DNA of 64,000 nt from a virus: the IMG/VR virus record IMGVR_UViG_3300027792_000015, positions 41,249-105,248 of that record, one strand, 5' to 3'. Position 1 is the first letter of the stretch, and the number at the start of each line of letters is the position of its first letter. Of the stretch, positions 1 to 7,893 are shown piece after piece. Below the pieces are notes generated by a model, which was not told the DNA's origin, did no database searches, and saw nothing but the letters and a program-made list of their open reading frames with translations. Position numbers and translations under genes: made by a program.

Positions 1-22
1 AATCATAAGATTGGAGGATAAT

Positions 23-355
23 GTGAGTTATACTGTCGAAGAAGCATTCAAAGAAATAGAAAATGACAAGAAAGTTTCAGAACAAAAAAAGATTAAGGAA
101 TTGGAAGAAAATTATAAATGTATGATAAAGACTATGTGTGAGTCTTATACTGGTCTTCGTTCTGCGTTATTTGATATTAGTTGTGATGGTTTCAATTACA
201 ATGCTAATAGTAATATGGTGAAAGTCACTACAACGGAAAAATGGGCCAATACTTTAATAGACCAGTGGATAAATAATGATCCCGATTTAGTGTTTATTAG
301 CGGGAATTTCGTTACATTGTTGTCTGAATTTGTTATCAGAAATAGAGAAACTTAA
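23..355 (+). CDS. Hypothetical protein (110 aa)
   Basis: I do not recognise this protein. It starts at GTG 23, which has a GGAGG ribosome binding site at 13-17; a TTG twelve bases upstream is in frame but lies on the ribosome binding site. The first half is Lys/Glu-rich and probably helical (EEAFKEIENDKK, KIKELEENYK). The second half has short alternating stretches that could form strands. The GTG overlaps an ATGTGA that may be the end of an upstream gene outside the window. Confidence 0.7.
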   Translation: MSYTVEEAFKEIENDKKVSEQKKIKELEENYKCMIKTMCESYTGLRSALFDISCDGFNYNANSNMVKVTTTEKWANTLIDQWINNDPDLVFISGNFVTLLSEFVIRNRET

Positions 356-374
356 TATTTTTTGCGGAGGCAGT

Positions 375-557
375 ATGCCAATTTACGAATATAAATGCAA
401 ACATTGTGGTAAAAAAATAGAGTTATTTCAAAAATTAGATGAACTTCCCCCGATGTGTGAGTGCGGCGCAGGCGAAATGTCAAAAGAAATTAGCCTTTCG
501 ACATTCATATTAAAGGGAACTGGGTGGTATAAAACCGACTACAAAAATAAAAAATAG
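375..557 (+). CDS. FmdB-type zinc ribbon protein
   Basis: This is a 60 aa protein beginning MPIYEYKCKHCGKKIELFQ, the signature of the FmdB/Zn_ribbon_8 family of small putative regulators. The first pair of zinc ligands is CKHC. The second pair is CEC in place of the usual CPxC, so the site is slightly altered. The start at 375 has the ribosome binding site GCGGAGG just upstream, and it matches the family N-terminus exactly. The family's molecular role is not well established; DNA or protein binding through the ribbon is an inference. Confidence 0.85.
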   Translation: MPIYEYKCKHCGKKIELFQKLDELPPMCECGAGEMSKEISLSTFILKGTGWYKTDYKNKK

Positions 558-565
558 GAAGTGTA

Positions 566-961
566 ATGAAAACAATACTTATGTTTAAAGATTATAACAA
601 ATATAAAAATATACTTTTTGATGTCTCCACAAAAGAACAAGAGAAAAAAATATACGCTTATATTTTGAAAAAATTCTTAAATAAAAAGAAGATGATTAAA
701 ACCCAAAAAGAAAATATGGCGAGAGTTGATTTCAGTTGCAAGGCTTGTAAAAACAAACGCTTTATTATAGCAGACAATGAAAAATATCCGTGCCCAATTT
801 GTAGGGCCGATGATTCGGATTTTATGTATCATGCGGGAGTGATTAAAAACATAGATTTTCTTTATGATAAAGCCCTAAACGGTAATAGAAAATCATTTAG
901 ATATTTGATGGAATACTATTACGACGGCTACATAGAATATTTAAATGTGAAAGAAATATGA
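566..961 (+). CDS. Hypothetical protein with zinc ribbon (131 aa)
   Basis: An unrecognised protein. Residues about 55-80 hold two knuckles, CKAC and CPIC, separated by about 17 residues, which looks like a zinc ribbon. The N-terminal half is Lys-rich and probably helical; the C-terminal part is Tyr-rich. The ribosome binding site AGGAAG precedes the ATG. The stop overlaps the start of the deformylase gene by an ATGA, which suggests translational coupling. Confidence 0.7.
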   Translation: MKTILMFKDYNKYKNILFDVSTKEQEKKIYAYILKKFLNKKKMIKTQKENMARVDFSCKACKNKRFIIADNEKYPCPICRADDSDFMYHAGVIKNIDFLYDKALNGNRKSFRYLMEYYYDGYIEYLNVKEI

Positions 962-1440
962 TTATAACAAACGCCGCACAATTAAAAATTCCGTGCAAAA
1001 GGATATCAATTTTTGAGGCATTTCCAGTAATTGATTTACTTAAAATAGAATTAGAGCGCCATAAGAATGGCGTAGGTCTCGCGGCCAATCAAATAGGTAT
1101 AGATGCTTGTGTTTGTGTTGTGCAATCAAATGAACTAATAGCCTTAATTAATCCGGTCATTGTTGGTGCATACGACTTGGTTGAATTTAAAAACGAAGGT
1201 TGTTTAAGTTTTCCAAATCAATATATAACAACCAAACGACATAATGAAATTTTTGTGAAGGATGATTTACACCCATATGGTTTGATATTTTATGGGTTTG
1301 AGGCCGTTCAAGTTGAGCATGAGGTAGGCCACTTAAACGGAGAAACTATGTTTGATTATGAAATAAAAATACCACAAAGAAACGAGAAATGTTGGTGTGG
1401 CAGTGGAATCAAGTATAAAAATTGCCATGGTAAAAAATAA
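958..1440 (+). CDS. def: Peptide deformylase with C-terminal SEC-C zinc motif
   Basis: Peptide deformylase removes the N-formyl group from new polypeptides at the ribosome exit. All three family motifs are visible: GVGLAANQIG at 38-47, EGCLSFP at 80-86 with the metal-ligand Cys, and HEVGH at 121-125 with the two metal-ligand His and the catalytic Glu. The family more often has an Asp where this protein has Gly (HExxH is intact). After the enzyme domain comes a SEC-C-like knuckle, CWCGSG...C-H, at 145-157, as seen on SecA and several ribosome-linked proteins. At 160 aa it is near the usual length. It starts inside the previous stop (ATGA). Confidence 0.9.
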   Translation: MIITNAAQLKIPCKRISIFEAFPVIDLLKIELERHKNGVGLAANQIGIDACVCVVQSNELIALINPVIVGAYDLVEFKNEGCLSFPNQYITTKRHNEIFVKDDLHPYGLIFYGFEAVQVEHEVGHLNGETMFDYEIKIPQRNEKCWCGSGIKYKNCHGKK

Positions 1441-1456
1441 ATGGAGAGTATAGAAT

Positions 1457-2410
1457 ATGAATAGTGAATATTTTTACGACGAAATTTTAAAAAGCGCGGG
1501 CAATGAAAAACAATTTAAACTATTGATAAGTGTGGTTCCACCAAAAAATATATCTGATTTTTTGTGTATAAAAAGAATGGTGGAAGCAAAAAGCTATAAT
1601 CCAAAAATATTAAAAACAACCATAAATGCTATGTTTGACGCACACATAAAAAAAATAATTAAGACAAAAAATAGCTACTATTATGATGGCGGAAGAGACA
1701 ATGTTGTTACATTATATGCAATATTAAAACATATTCAAATTAACAAAAAAGTTATTAAAAGAGTAATAGATATTCTACCATTTATTCCACACAAAATAGA
1801 CTATGCTCCAATGTTGATAGCAACTATTCTAAAATACAAAATAAGTTCTGATGAGGCATATAAAATTTTTAATTCACAATGGGAATCTTTATCTCAAAAA
1901 AACAGACAACTATTACTATCAAAAATTGATGGCGGAATTGACAATAAAAACTTTTGTAAATCTACAAGTAAATCAGTTGCTTTATTTGTGTCTGGCAAAA
2001 CTGACGAAGAAAAACCTTTAAAACTTATGAAGAAATACATATTAAAAGATATAAGGTTGTCAAGTTTCTTACCACGGAATAAAAAGATTAATTTTACAAA
2101 AAAAGATTTAGAGGAAATGAATCCTGAAAATAGATTTTATATTCTCGACGAACTTTTGCCACTATCATATAGCTCGACACTTAAAATGTCTGAATTACTT
2201 TATATTAAACATTTTTCTTATAATTGGGGCAAAACTACCATCGATATATTGCCGGTAGAGTGTATGGAAAAACTATTGTTTTCCGTCGTAATAGACAACG
2301 ACACAGACGCCGGTGACTGGTTGAAAAATTATAGAATATTTGTTAAACTTGCTCCAAGGTCACCAATAGCGAAATATTTTAATTTTATGAAAGAGGAAAG
2401 CAATGATTGA
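1457..2410 (+). CDS. Hypothetical protein, tandem paralogue A (317 aa)
   Basis: An unknown Lys/Ile-rich, probably all-helical protein. It is a paralogue of the next gene: both end with a block of the form FT..[DE]L...P..RF..L, followed by Y.WG...[DI]I.P...M..LLFSVVI about 90 residues from the C-terminus. The downstream gene starts inside its last codons. No catalytic motif was seen. Confidence 0.75.
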   Translation: MNSEYFYDEILKSAGNEKQFKLLISVVPPKNISDFLCIKRMVEAKSYNPKILKTTINAMFDAHIKKIIKTKNSYYYDGGRDNVVTLYAILKHIQINKKVIKRVIDILPFIPHKIDYAPMLIATILKYKISSDEAYKIFNSQWESLSQKNRQLLLSKIDGGIDNKNFCKSTSKSVALFVSGKTDEEKPLKLMKKYILKDIRLSSFLPRNKKINFTKKDLEEMNPENRFYILDELLPLSYSSTLKMSELLYIKHFSYNWGKTTIDILPVECMEKLLFSVVIDNDTDAGDWLKNYRIFVKLAPRSPIAKYFNFMKEESND

Positions 2411-3332
2411 TGATAATACTTATGCCGAAATTTTAAACAAAATAAAAGACGACATATATTTGTTTGATGGGTTTTGTAAAAAAGTCCCACCAAGTAATCC
2501 AGAACAAGAAAAAATTTATTCTGATATAAATTGTGCAATACAAGAATCTGAAACGGACAAAAGAATTAACAAACTGCTAAATAATAAAAGCAAATTTTAT
2601 AAGTTCGGCAATGATTTGAGTAAGATTATATCTTCCAAAAGAATGCACATAGGCAGTAAAACTATGAATCATGTGATAAAGTTTTTTATTAATAATGGGC
2701 ATAGGTTTTATCCGTATGCTTCAAGGGAGTTAATAAAAGAAATATCACCAGATATTACTGACGAAGACACAGCAATAAAAATTTTGACGGCGCACAGCGG
2801 ACATCTGGATAATAAATCATGCGAGTTATTGTTAAATAAAATTAATTTAGGAACAGATAATCCTAATCTCGCAAGTGTATCTAAACTTAAAGTTTTTGCC
2901 GGAATAAAGGTTGCTCGCGCAGATTTAAGTATTCCAGAAGAAAAGATAAAGGTATTGAATATCATAGCACAAAGGCCAACACTCATAAAATATTTAAAGA
3001 GCCAGGTTAATTTTACTTTTGAGGAATTGAAAACTTTGCCACCCGTAAGAAGGTTTAATTTTTTGGAAGCAATGTTTTCAGGAATGCCAAGACACAGTCG
3101 TTTTAGGACTGGAACACTTAAAAGAGTAAATGCTATTACGTCGTATGTAAATGGTTACTGGGGAAATTTTAGAATGGACATAATACCAGAAGAACAAATG
3201 AATGAGTTATTGTTTTCAGTTGTAATACAAAAAAATAATAGGGTTGTAGATTTGTTTGAGAATTATAAGGAATTTTTAGGCTTTGTTCAAGCGCATAAAT
3301 CACATTTTAATGGAATTTTAACTATAAAGTGA
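2403..3332 (+). CDS. Hypothetical protein, tandem paralogue B (309 aa)
   Basis: Unknown; a divergent duplicate of the preceding gene, sharing the C-terminal LLFSVVI block and the YWGNFRMDIIP segment. It overlaps that gene by eight bases. It is probably helical and shows no enzymatic signature. The tandem pair suggests duplication followed by divergence. Confidence 0.75.
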   Translation: MIDDNTYAEILNKIKDDIYLFDGFCKKVPPSNPEQEKIYSDINCAIQESETDKRINKLLNNKSKFYKFGNDLSKIISSKRMHIGSKTMNHVIKFFINNGHRFYPYASRELIKEISPDITDEDTAIKILTAHSGHLDNKSCELLLNKINLGTDNPNLASVSKLKVFAGIKVARADLSIPEEKIKVLNIIAQRPTLIKYLKSQVNFTFEELKTLPPVRRFNFLEAMFSGMPRHSRFRTGTLKRVNAITSYVNGYWGNFRMDIIPEEQMNELLFSVVIQKNNRVVDLFENYKEFLGFVQAHKSHFNGILTIK

Positions 3333-3397
3333 GTCCAAGTAAATACTAAAATTTATTTAGTTTATTAGGAAACATTAACAGAAAAGTGAGGTAAAAT

Positions 3398-3715
3398 ATG
3401 GAAAAGTTTAATAAGGGTGATAAAATAATGTTCGAAGGTCATACACTATACTATATGGATAGTTTCACAGATAACGATGGCCAAAATATACTGACTTGCG
3501 GCGGTCTTGGCGGGTTTCCAATTTATGTCCCAGAAGAAATGGCTACAAGAATAGAGTCGAGTTTTGAGGAGAAAGCTTTGGCAATTCTCGCTGATATTTC
3601 TTTGTCTATAAAAGATTTGAATGAAAACTTTGAAGGTATTTTGGGCGCCGGGCAAGAAAATGTATGCCACTGTGGTGACGAAGACGACGAGGATATTCCA
3701 GAAGACCTAAATTAA
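3398..3715 (+). CDS. Hypothetical acidic protein (105 aa)
   Basis: Not recognised. The N-terminus (KFNKGDKIMFEGHTLYYMD) looks like a small beta domain. The C-terminus holds CHCGDEDDEDIPEDLN, a Cys pair followed by a strongly acidic tail. A clear GAGG ribosome binding site precedes ATG 3398. The 65-base gap before it holds only a weak 6-bp hairpin (ACTAAA/TTTAGT). Confidence 0.7.
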   Translation: MEKFNKGDKIMFEGHTLYYMDSFTDNDGQNILTCGGLGGFPIYVPEEMATRIESSFEEKALAILADISLSIKDLNENFEGILGAGQENVCHCGDEDDEDIPEDLN

Positions 3716-3730
3716 TTTGCGGAGTAAAGT

Positions 3731-4249
3731 ATGGTAAAAATTCAACCAAAATTTAAAGTCGGAGACACAGTGTTCGCCACTAAAATTGATGAAGAAGTTA
3801 GTGTTATTGCCGTTAATGTTAATGAAGAAAACATAAATTATACTCTATCAAGACAATATGTAATGCCCGAAATTTACTTAGAAAAATCAAGAGAGAGCGC
3901 TTCATATAAAAACAGCATCGACTGTCTGATAGAGAAAAATAATATATGTTTTAATAATATAGAACAGGCGGAAAACGAAATTAAACGTCAAGAAGAAATA
4001 TTAGAAAAATGTTCAGCAAAGTTAAACAATAAACGAGAATCTGTAAAACCCAGAAATATAATTGATGATTGGAGGGTAATCAGTTATATTAATGATTTAT
4101 ATCTCGAAATCTCCCAAGCAAAACATTATATTAAAAGAGGCAAAGCTCGCATTAAAAGTTTAAAAAATAATTTAAAAACAAACAATGAAAAAATAAAAGA
4201 ACTAAAAAAAGAAATGTTGGTGTTAGAATTGTCAGGAATAATGAAATAA
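3731..4249 (+). CDS. Coiled-coil paralogue family, copy 1 (172 aa)
   Basis: One of three related proteins in the window (also 15793 and 16284). The shared layout is a short N-terminal beta segment beginning PKFKVGDTVF, then about 110 residues of predicted coiled coil rich in Lys, Glu and Asn, ending in a hydrophobic tag of the form E[HYM]L[IV]..L[AS]GI. The function is unknown. The domain order resembles a small SH3-like head on a coiled-coil stalk; that is inference. Confidence 0.7.
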   Translation: MVKIQPKFKVGDTVFATKIDEEVSVIAVNVNEENINYTLSRQYVMPEIYLEKSRESASYKNSIDCLIEKNNICFNNIEQAENEIKRQEEILEKCSAKLNNKRESVKPRNIIDDWRVISYINDLYLEISQAKHYIKRGKARIKSLKNNLKTNNEKIKELKKEMLVLELSGIMK

Positions 4250-4286
4250 AAGAATATCTGATTACGAAATTGTCTGGGATTGAAAA

Positions 4287-4490
4287 ATGATGAATAAAAG
4301 TGATACTGACCAAATTTATGTTTCTGTGTTGAAATTTAATAGGTCAATTTGCCACGAAGGCGAACTGATTAAATTATTACTTCCAAATACCCCAGTGATT
4401 GTAAAGTTTATAAAAATAACCGGCGGCCAAACTGCGTGGCTTCTTGATCGTCACGATAGAGACATATACAACTTTTACGGAGAACAATAA
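4287..4490 (+). CDS. Tiny-paralogue family, isolated upstream copy (67 aa)
   Basis: This is the first copy of the tiny-paralogue family, 0.8 kb before the main array. The family motif IYVSVLKFNRSI is at residues 10-21. The tail is longer than in most copies. A second ATG at 4290 is equally possible. Its stop overlaps the next start (TAATG). Confidence 0.7.
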   Translation: MMNKSDTDQIYVSVLKFNRSICHEGELIKLLLPNTPVIVKFIKITGGQTAWLLDRHDRDIYNFYGEQ

Positions 4491-4759
4491 TGATAAAACA
4501 CACAATAGCCGGACTTAAAAAAGATATCTGTGAAAAATTTATTATAGAAGATGATGACATTACTTTTCATAATGGTGATTTTATAATAACATTTTCTCTT
4601 AAATATTTGGCAGAAGCGGCAGGTAAGTTTTTTGAAAGAGACATTTGGCATCACAAACAATCCAAATATCAAAAAGAACACTGGGAACTAAAAATTCCGG
4701 TAGAGAGGATGCGTTTGAAAAACTACTCAATTTGTGATAGGAGCCTGAATGAAATATAA
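4490..4759 (+). CDS. Hypothetical protein (89 aa)
   Basis: Not recognised. It begins with a short strand-rich part (IEDDDITFHNGDFIITF) and continues into a basic, probably helical half. It starts on the previous stop and ends inside the start of the next gene, so it sits in a tightly coupled run. Confidence 0.6.
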   Translation: MIKHTIAGLKKDICEKFIIEDDDITFHNGDFIITFSLKYLAEAAGKFFERDIWHHKQSKYQKEHWELKIPVERMRLKNYSICDRSLNEI

Positions 4760-5069
4760 TTATAATTTGGTTGAAATGACTCCGGAAATATATAAAGAAA
4801 TAGACTACCGAATACGTGACGCAGAATATAAAGAGTATAATTATAATATTGAAAGTAACACAATTACCATAGAAATATGGAATGAATCGCATCATAATGG
4901 TAATATATATGACGATTATAGATACGACATATTGGTTCCATGGTGGTTTAATGATGCAATTTTTAATATGCTGCGTAACACAGCAGAAAATAATTTAACT
5001 CAAATAAACAAAAACATTAAAAATGTGTTCTACGCTTTATTAGACACAAACAAAAAACTTGGAGTTTAA
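4749..5069 (+). CDS. Hypothetical protein (106 aa)
   Basis: Not recognised. It is Asn/Tyr-rich, with a central strand pattern (TITIEIWNES) and a helical C-terminus. It overlaps the gene before it by 11 bases. No motif ties it to the tiny-paralogue family. Confidence 0.6.
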   Translation: MKYNYNLVEMTPEIYKEIDYRIRDAEYKEYNYNIESNTITIEIWNESHHNGNIYDDYRYDILVPWWFNDAIFNMLRNTAENNLTQINKNIKNVFYALLDTNKKLGV

Positions 5070-5070
5070 A

Positions 5071-5322
5071 ATGAAAAACGAAGAAATGGAAACAATGTAT
5101 GTGGAGTGCATGTGTGAAGACCAATCACACACTTTAAGGTTTTCACAAATAGGTGAAGATGTTTGTGTATCAATGCACCTAACTATGTTTGGATTTTGCG
5201 TCCGACTTTGGAATGCTCTGAAATATATCTTTGGCCATCGATCGAAGTTTGGTGATTTCGAGGAAACCATTTTGGAAAGAAAAGATATAAAAAAGATAGT
5301 TGGGTTTCTGAAAAATGTCTGA
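5071..5322 (+). CDS. Hypothetical protein (83 aa)
   Basis: Not recognised. I take ATG 5071, preceded by GGAG at 5061-5064; a TTG at 5059 is in frame but lies on the ribosome binding site. It contains several Cys (VECMCED, DVCVSM). The stop overlaps the start of the first array member (ATGTCTGA). Confidence 0.65.
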   Translation: MKNEEMETMYVECMCEDQSHTLRFSQIGEDVCVSMHLTMFGFCVRLWNALKYIFGHRSKFGDFEETILERKDIKKIVGFLKNV

Positions 5323-5488
5323 ATATATGCAAGATTTTTATAAATCTGTTTTTAAATACGGGACGAAAATTATAAAAAAATACGAATTATGTAGTAATAA
5401 TTTGTCCATTGATTTAAAAAACAAGGGTGGGTATTCCGGGATTAGATATTATTTTTATTGCAGGATAAATAAATATGATATTGACTGA
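5315..5488 (+). CDS. Tiny-paralogue array member (57 aa)
   Basis: This is the first gene of the array proper. The motif FYKSVFKYGTKI is at 8-19, and the tail is rich in Tyr (IRYYFYCR). It starts inside the previous stop and its end overlaps the next copy by 14 bases. Confidence 0.7.
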   Translation: MSEYMQDFYKSVFKYGTKIIKKYELCSNNLSIDLKNKGGYSGIRYYFYCRINKYDID

Positions 5489-5653
5489 CGAAGAAAGAAT
5501 ATTGTATATTAAAAGAATATATATTTATCTTTTAAAAAAAAAGGAGTGATAGCAAAAAGCCATACACGTGATGCTTTTTATCATAGCGTAGTTACGATTG
5601 GTGTTCCGGGAGACATATTTTGTGCAGACAATTATTTATCTGAATGTAGGTGA
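5475..5653 (+). pseudogene. Tiny-paralogue array member with frameshift at an A9 run
   Basis: ATG 5475 opens a frame with the motif IYIYLLKK at 15-22 and stops at TGA 5547-5549. The rest of a normal copy (GVIAKSHTRDAF..., ending TGA 5651-5653) continues in the -1 frame. The switch point is a run of nine A followed by GG, in the register A-AAA-AAG, a known -1 slippery heptamer. It is either a decayed copy, a base-calling error in the homopolymer, or programmed frameshifting. Confidence 0.6.
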
Positions 5654-5656
5654 TTT

Positions 5657-5812
5657 GTGCAATACGGAATGATGAATGTTTATATTATGTATTTCAAACG
5701 CAAACATAGTATTTATGCCGGCGGTAAAATTAAAGAATTTAATAATATATATTTGCGTGTAGATTTTATAATTAATGGGTATGTTAGGGGCTACACTATA
5801 CTGCAAAAATAA
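5657..5812 (+). CDS. Tiny-paralogue array member (51 aa)
   Basis: The start is GTG 5657, chosen because the DNA matches the ATGCAATA[CT]GAAATGAT starts at 6149 and 6450. The motif VYIMYFKRKHSI is at 8-19. The tail ends GYTILQK. Confidence 0.65.
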   Translation: MQYGMMNVYIMYFKRKHSIYAGGKIKEFNNIYLRVDFIINGYVRGYTILQK

Positions 5813-5826
5813 TGTTGGAGTAAGTT

Positions 5827-5985
5827 ATGCGCGAATCTATGAAAATGGTTTATGTTAAATTTCTAAAACACAAACAAATAATATACAAATATGAAATTTA
5901 TCAATATTTTGGCAAAGAATTTGTAGCGATAGAGTTTAATGGTTTTGGCGTTTGGCCTTACCGAGTTTCAATAGAGGTAATATAG
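5827..5985 (+). CDS. Tiny-paralogue array member (52 aa)
   Basis: This is one of the few copies with a clear ribosome binding site (GGAG about 10 bases upstream). The motif VYVKFLKHKQII is at 8-19, followed by a Tyr/Phe-rich tail. Confidence 0.7.
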   Translation: MRESMKMVYVKFLKHKQIIYKYEIYQYFGKEFVAIEFNGFGVWPYRVSIEVI

Positions 5986-5995
5986 GTGGCAGACT

Positions 5996-6136
5996 ATGCA
6001 GCAACATATGAAAATAGTTTATATTAGATTTATGAAAAAACAACAACAAATATGTGCATATAAAATTAGACTCAATTATCTGACGGTAGATTTTAATATA
6101 TTCGAAAGTATTTGGCATTATTATATCAATTTTTAA
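5996..6136 (+). CDS. Tiny-paralogue array member (46 aa)
   Basis: The motif VYIRFMKKQQQI is at 8-19. Its N-terminus (MQQHMKIVYI) parallels the preceding copy (MRESMKMVYV), suggesting a recent neighbour duplication. Confidence 0.65.
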   Translation: MQQHMKIVYIRFMKKQQQICAYKIRLNYLTVDFNIFESIWHYYINF

Positions 6137-6148
6137 GAAAGTTAAATC

Positions 6149-6277
6149 ATGCAATACGAAATGATGCAAATATATACTAAAATTTTAAAACATGGTCGTA
6201 AAATTGATTCTTATAGTATGTTGTTTGATTCTACTTGTTTAGAGGTTAATATTTTTCCTTCCACTTATTTTATATAA
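6149..6277 (+). CDS. Tiny-paralogue array member (42 aa)
   Basis: A short copy of the MQYEM subgroup, with IYTKILKHGRKI at 8-19. The C-terminus is truncated relative to most copies. Confidence 0.6.
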   Translation: MQYEMMQIYTKILKHGRKIDSYSMLFDSTCLEVNIFPSTYFI

Positions 6278-6291
6278 TATCGGAGTAGTTT

Positions 6292-6447
6292 ATGTGTGGT
6301 CTTATGAGGATAGCGTATATATGTGTTTTAAAAAAGAATTGTGATATTTGTATATCCGATCGCATTCCAACTACATCTGGGTATGATAAAATTAAATCAA
6401 AACCACCATCGAACGACATCTGCTTTTATATTTCGGATAAATTTTAA
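6292..6447 (+). CDS. Tiny-paralogue array member (51 aa)
   Basis: CGGAG lies about ten bases before the ATG. The motif AYICVLKKNCDI is at 8-19. The tail (GYDKIKSKPPSND) is more polar than usual. Confidence 0.65.
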   Translation: MCGLMRIAYICVLKKNCDICISDRIPTTSGYDKIKSKPPSNDICFYISDKF

Positions 6448-6449
6448 TC

Positions 6450-6593
6450 ATGCAATATGAAATGATTGACCTTTATATTGAAATCCTAAAATATGGTTCC
6501 AAAATTAATAAATATTATATGGTTGGTAATGATTATTTGGGTTTAGATATTTATATTTTCCATTTTTATATTAAACAGAAAGAACAACAATGA
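6450..6593 (+). CDS. Tiny-paralogue array member (47 aa)
   Basis: MQYEM subgroup, with LYIEILKYGSKI at 8-19. Its last codon and stop share the ATGA that starts the next copy. Confidence 0.7.
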   Translation: MQYEMIDLYIEILKYGSKINKYYMVGNDYLGLDIYIFHFYIKQKEQQ

Positions 6594-6727
6594 CTGATGC
6601 GATGAAGAAATTTTATATTTATGCTTTAAAATATGGATACGGGATTTACATAAATGAGTGGCGGTCAATTAGCCTCGGCGGCGATAGAATTTGTATTGAG
6701 CTTTATCCTCCCACGAAAAATTCTTAA
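6590..6727 (+). CDS. Tiny-paralogue array member (45 aa)
   Basis: It is coupled to the previous copy by ATGA. The motif FYIYALKYGYGI is at 8-19. The tail carries a strand-like DRICIELY. Confidence 0.7.
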   Translation: MTDAMKKFYIYALKYGYGIYINEWRSISLGGDRICIELYPPTKNS

Positions 6728-6747
6728 TTTTGTTTTAAGGTAAAATA

Positions 6748-6906
6748 ATGGACTGTATGATGCAAGTATTTTATATTAGTATATTAAAACAAAAATATAT
6801 ACCAGAAATAACAGAAAAGTTAATAACTTCTGATGGCCGTCATAGGGTTTTTATTAGATTAAAAGGCGTAGATTATTCTGAATTCTTTTTTACAAGCGAG
6901 TTTTGA
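6748..6906 (+). CDS. Tiny-paralogue array member (52 aa)
   Basis: It has its own AAGG ribosome binding site. The motif FYISILKQKYIP is at 8-19, with the final Ile replaced by Pro. The tail is HRVFIRLKG...FFFTSEF. Confidence 0.65.
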   Translation: MDCMMQVFYISILKQKYIPEITEKLITSDGRHRVFIRLKGVDYSEFFFTSEF

Positions 6907-6908
6907 TT

Positions 6909-7052
6909 ATGCAACAATCTATGGTAAATTTATATATTGATGTATTAAAATATAATTACCACATTGTGGGAGCATTTTCAGCAGAATATTATAATTTATA
7001 TTTCACATTGCGTGAAGACTACACACATTATTTTTTTATAGAGAAAACGTGA
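6909..7052 (+). CDS. Tiny-paralogue array member (47 aa)
   Basis: The motif LYIDVLKYNYHI is at 8-19. The tail is aromatic (YYNLYF, YFFIEKT). The stop overlaps the GTG start of the next copy (GTGA). Confidence 0.65.
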   Translation: MQQSMVNLYIDVLKYNYHIVGAFSAEYYNLYFTLREDYTHYFFIEKT

Positions 7053-7192
7053 ACACTCACTCAATATACATTGACTTTTTCAAAAACAAATTCCCAATTG
7101 TTTGGTATCACGTTTTTGAGAGCGGCGGAACTTGGTGGGTTGAAATCGAAACAGAATGGAATAAATATTTTATACGACAAGGCAAACAATGA
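7049..7192 (+). CDS. Tiny-paralogue array member, GTG start (47 aa)
   Basis: It starts at GTG inside the previous stop. The motif IYIDFFKNKFPI is at 6-17, two residues earlier than in most copies. A Trp-rich strand (GTWWVEIETEW) follows. Confidence 0.65.
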   Translation: MNTHSIYIDFFKNKFPIVWYHVFESGGTWWVEIETEWNKYFIRQGKQ

Positions 7193-7365
7193 GTATTCCA
7201 AATAGTATGCAGTCAATATATATTCAAATTTTAAAATATAAATGGTCAATAACAAAGTCTTATCCAGTAGTGAGATTTTGTGGCATTGATAGTGTGGCCA
7301 TAGAAATAAATTGCCTGCCTTATATACTGGTGCAAAGGGCGCAAAATGACAGAATGTGGCATTAA
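7189..7365 (+). CDS. Tiny-paralogue array member (58 aa)
   Basis: It is coupled by ATGA. The motif IYIQILKYKWSI is at 10-21. It overlaps the next copy by 20 bases, so the last six codons are read in two frames. Confidence 0.65.
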   Translation: MSIPNSMQSIYIQILKYKWSITKSYPVVRFCGIDSVAIEINCLPYILVQRAQNDRMWH

Positions 7366-7504
7366 TTCTCTATATATTAGTTTATTTAAAAACAAACACA
7401 CAATAAAAGATTATCGAATATTTAACCTTAATGGTTTTTCATTTATTATCATCTACACAAATGAAAACTTCAACAATAAATATTATGTTCTTTCAGGAGT
7501 CTAA
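7346..7504 (+). CDS. Tiny-paralogue array member (52 aa)
   Basis: It starts 20 bases inside the previous gene. The motif LYISLFKNKHTI is at 9-20. Its stop directly abuts the next ATG. Confidence 0.65.
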   Translation: MTECGINSLYISLFKNKHTIKDYRIFNLNGFSFIIIYTNENFNNKYYVLSGV

Positions 7505-7720
7505 ATGTATAATTATATTGCACCAAATGGTTTTTGCAAAAATGCAATTTTTGGCATATATATTCAAATTTTCAAAAACAACTGGTCCGGCAGAGTGGTT
7601 GGAAGAGTAAATGAAAAATTATGCACAAGTATAACAATAGAATTAACAGACCCAAAAAATAAATATAATTGTGAAACAATTTATAAAGAATTATTTGCCG
7701 GAGATTTACGGACACGATAA
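7505..7720 (+). CDS. Tiny-paralogue array member, extended N-terminus (71 aa)
   Basis: The motif IYIQIFKNNWSG is displaced to 18-29 by an N-terminal extension (YIAPNGFCKN). GGAG lies before the ATG, in the last codons of the previous copy. Confidence 0.65.
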   Translation: MYNYIAPNGFCKNAIFGIYIQIFKNNWSGRVVGRVNEKLCTSITIELTDPKNKYNCETIYKELFAGDLRTR

Positions 7721-7724
7721 CAAA

Positions 7725-7883
7725 ATGACAGAAAATATAAGACAAATTTATAGGCAAGTTTTTAGGAACAAATGCACCTTGTGGCAAAAAACAGACACTG
7801 AAATAATAGTGATGCATAACACTTTACAATTATATAGACTTTATGTTTGTGAGGAGCCGGTGCCAGGAATTTATTTTTTCTAA
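7725..7883 (+). CDS. Tiny-paralogue array member (52 aa)
   Basis: I use ATG 7725; longer in-frame starts would run into the previous gene. The motif IYRQVFRNKCTL is at 8-19, with Arg in place of the usual Lys. Confidence 0.65.
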   Translation: MTENIRQIYRQVFRNKCTLWQKTDTEIIVMHNTLQLYRLYVCEEPVPGIYFF

Positions 7884-7893
7884 TGAGGTAAAA

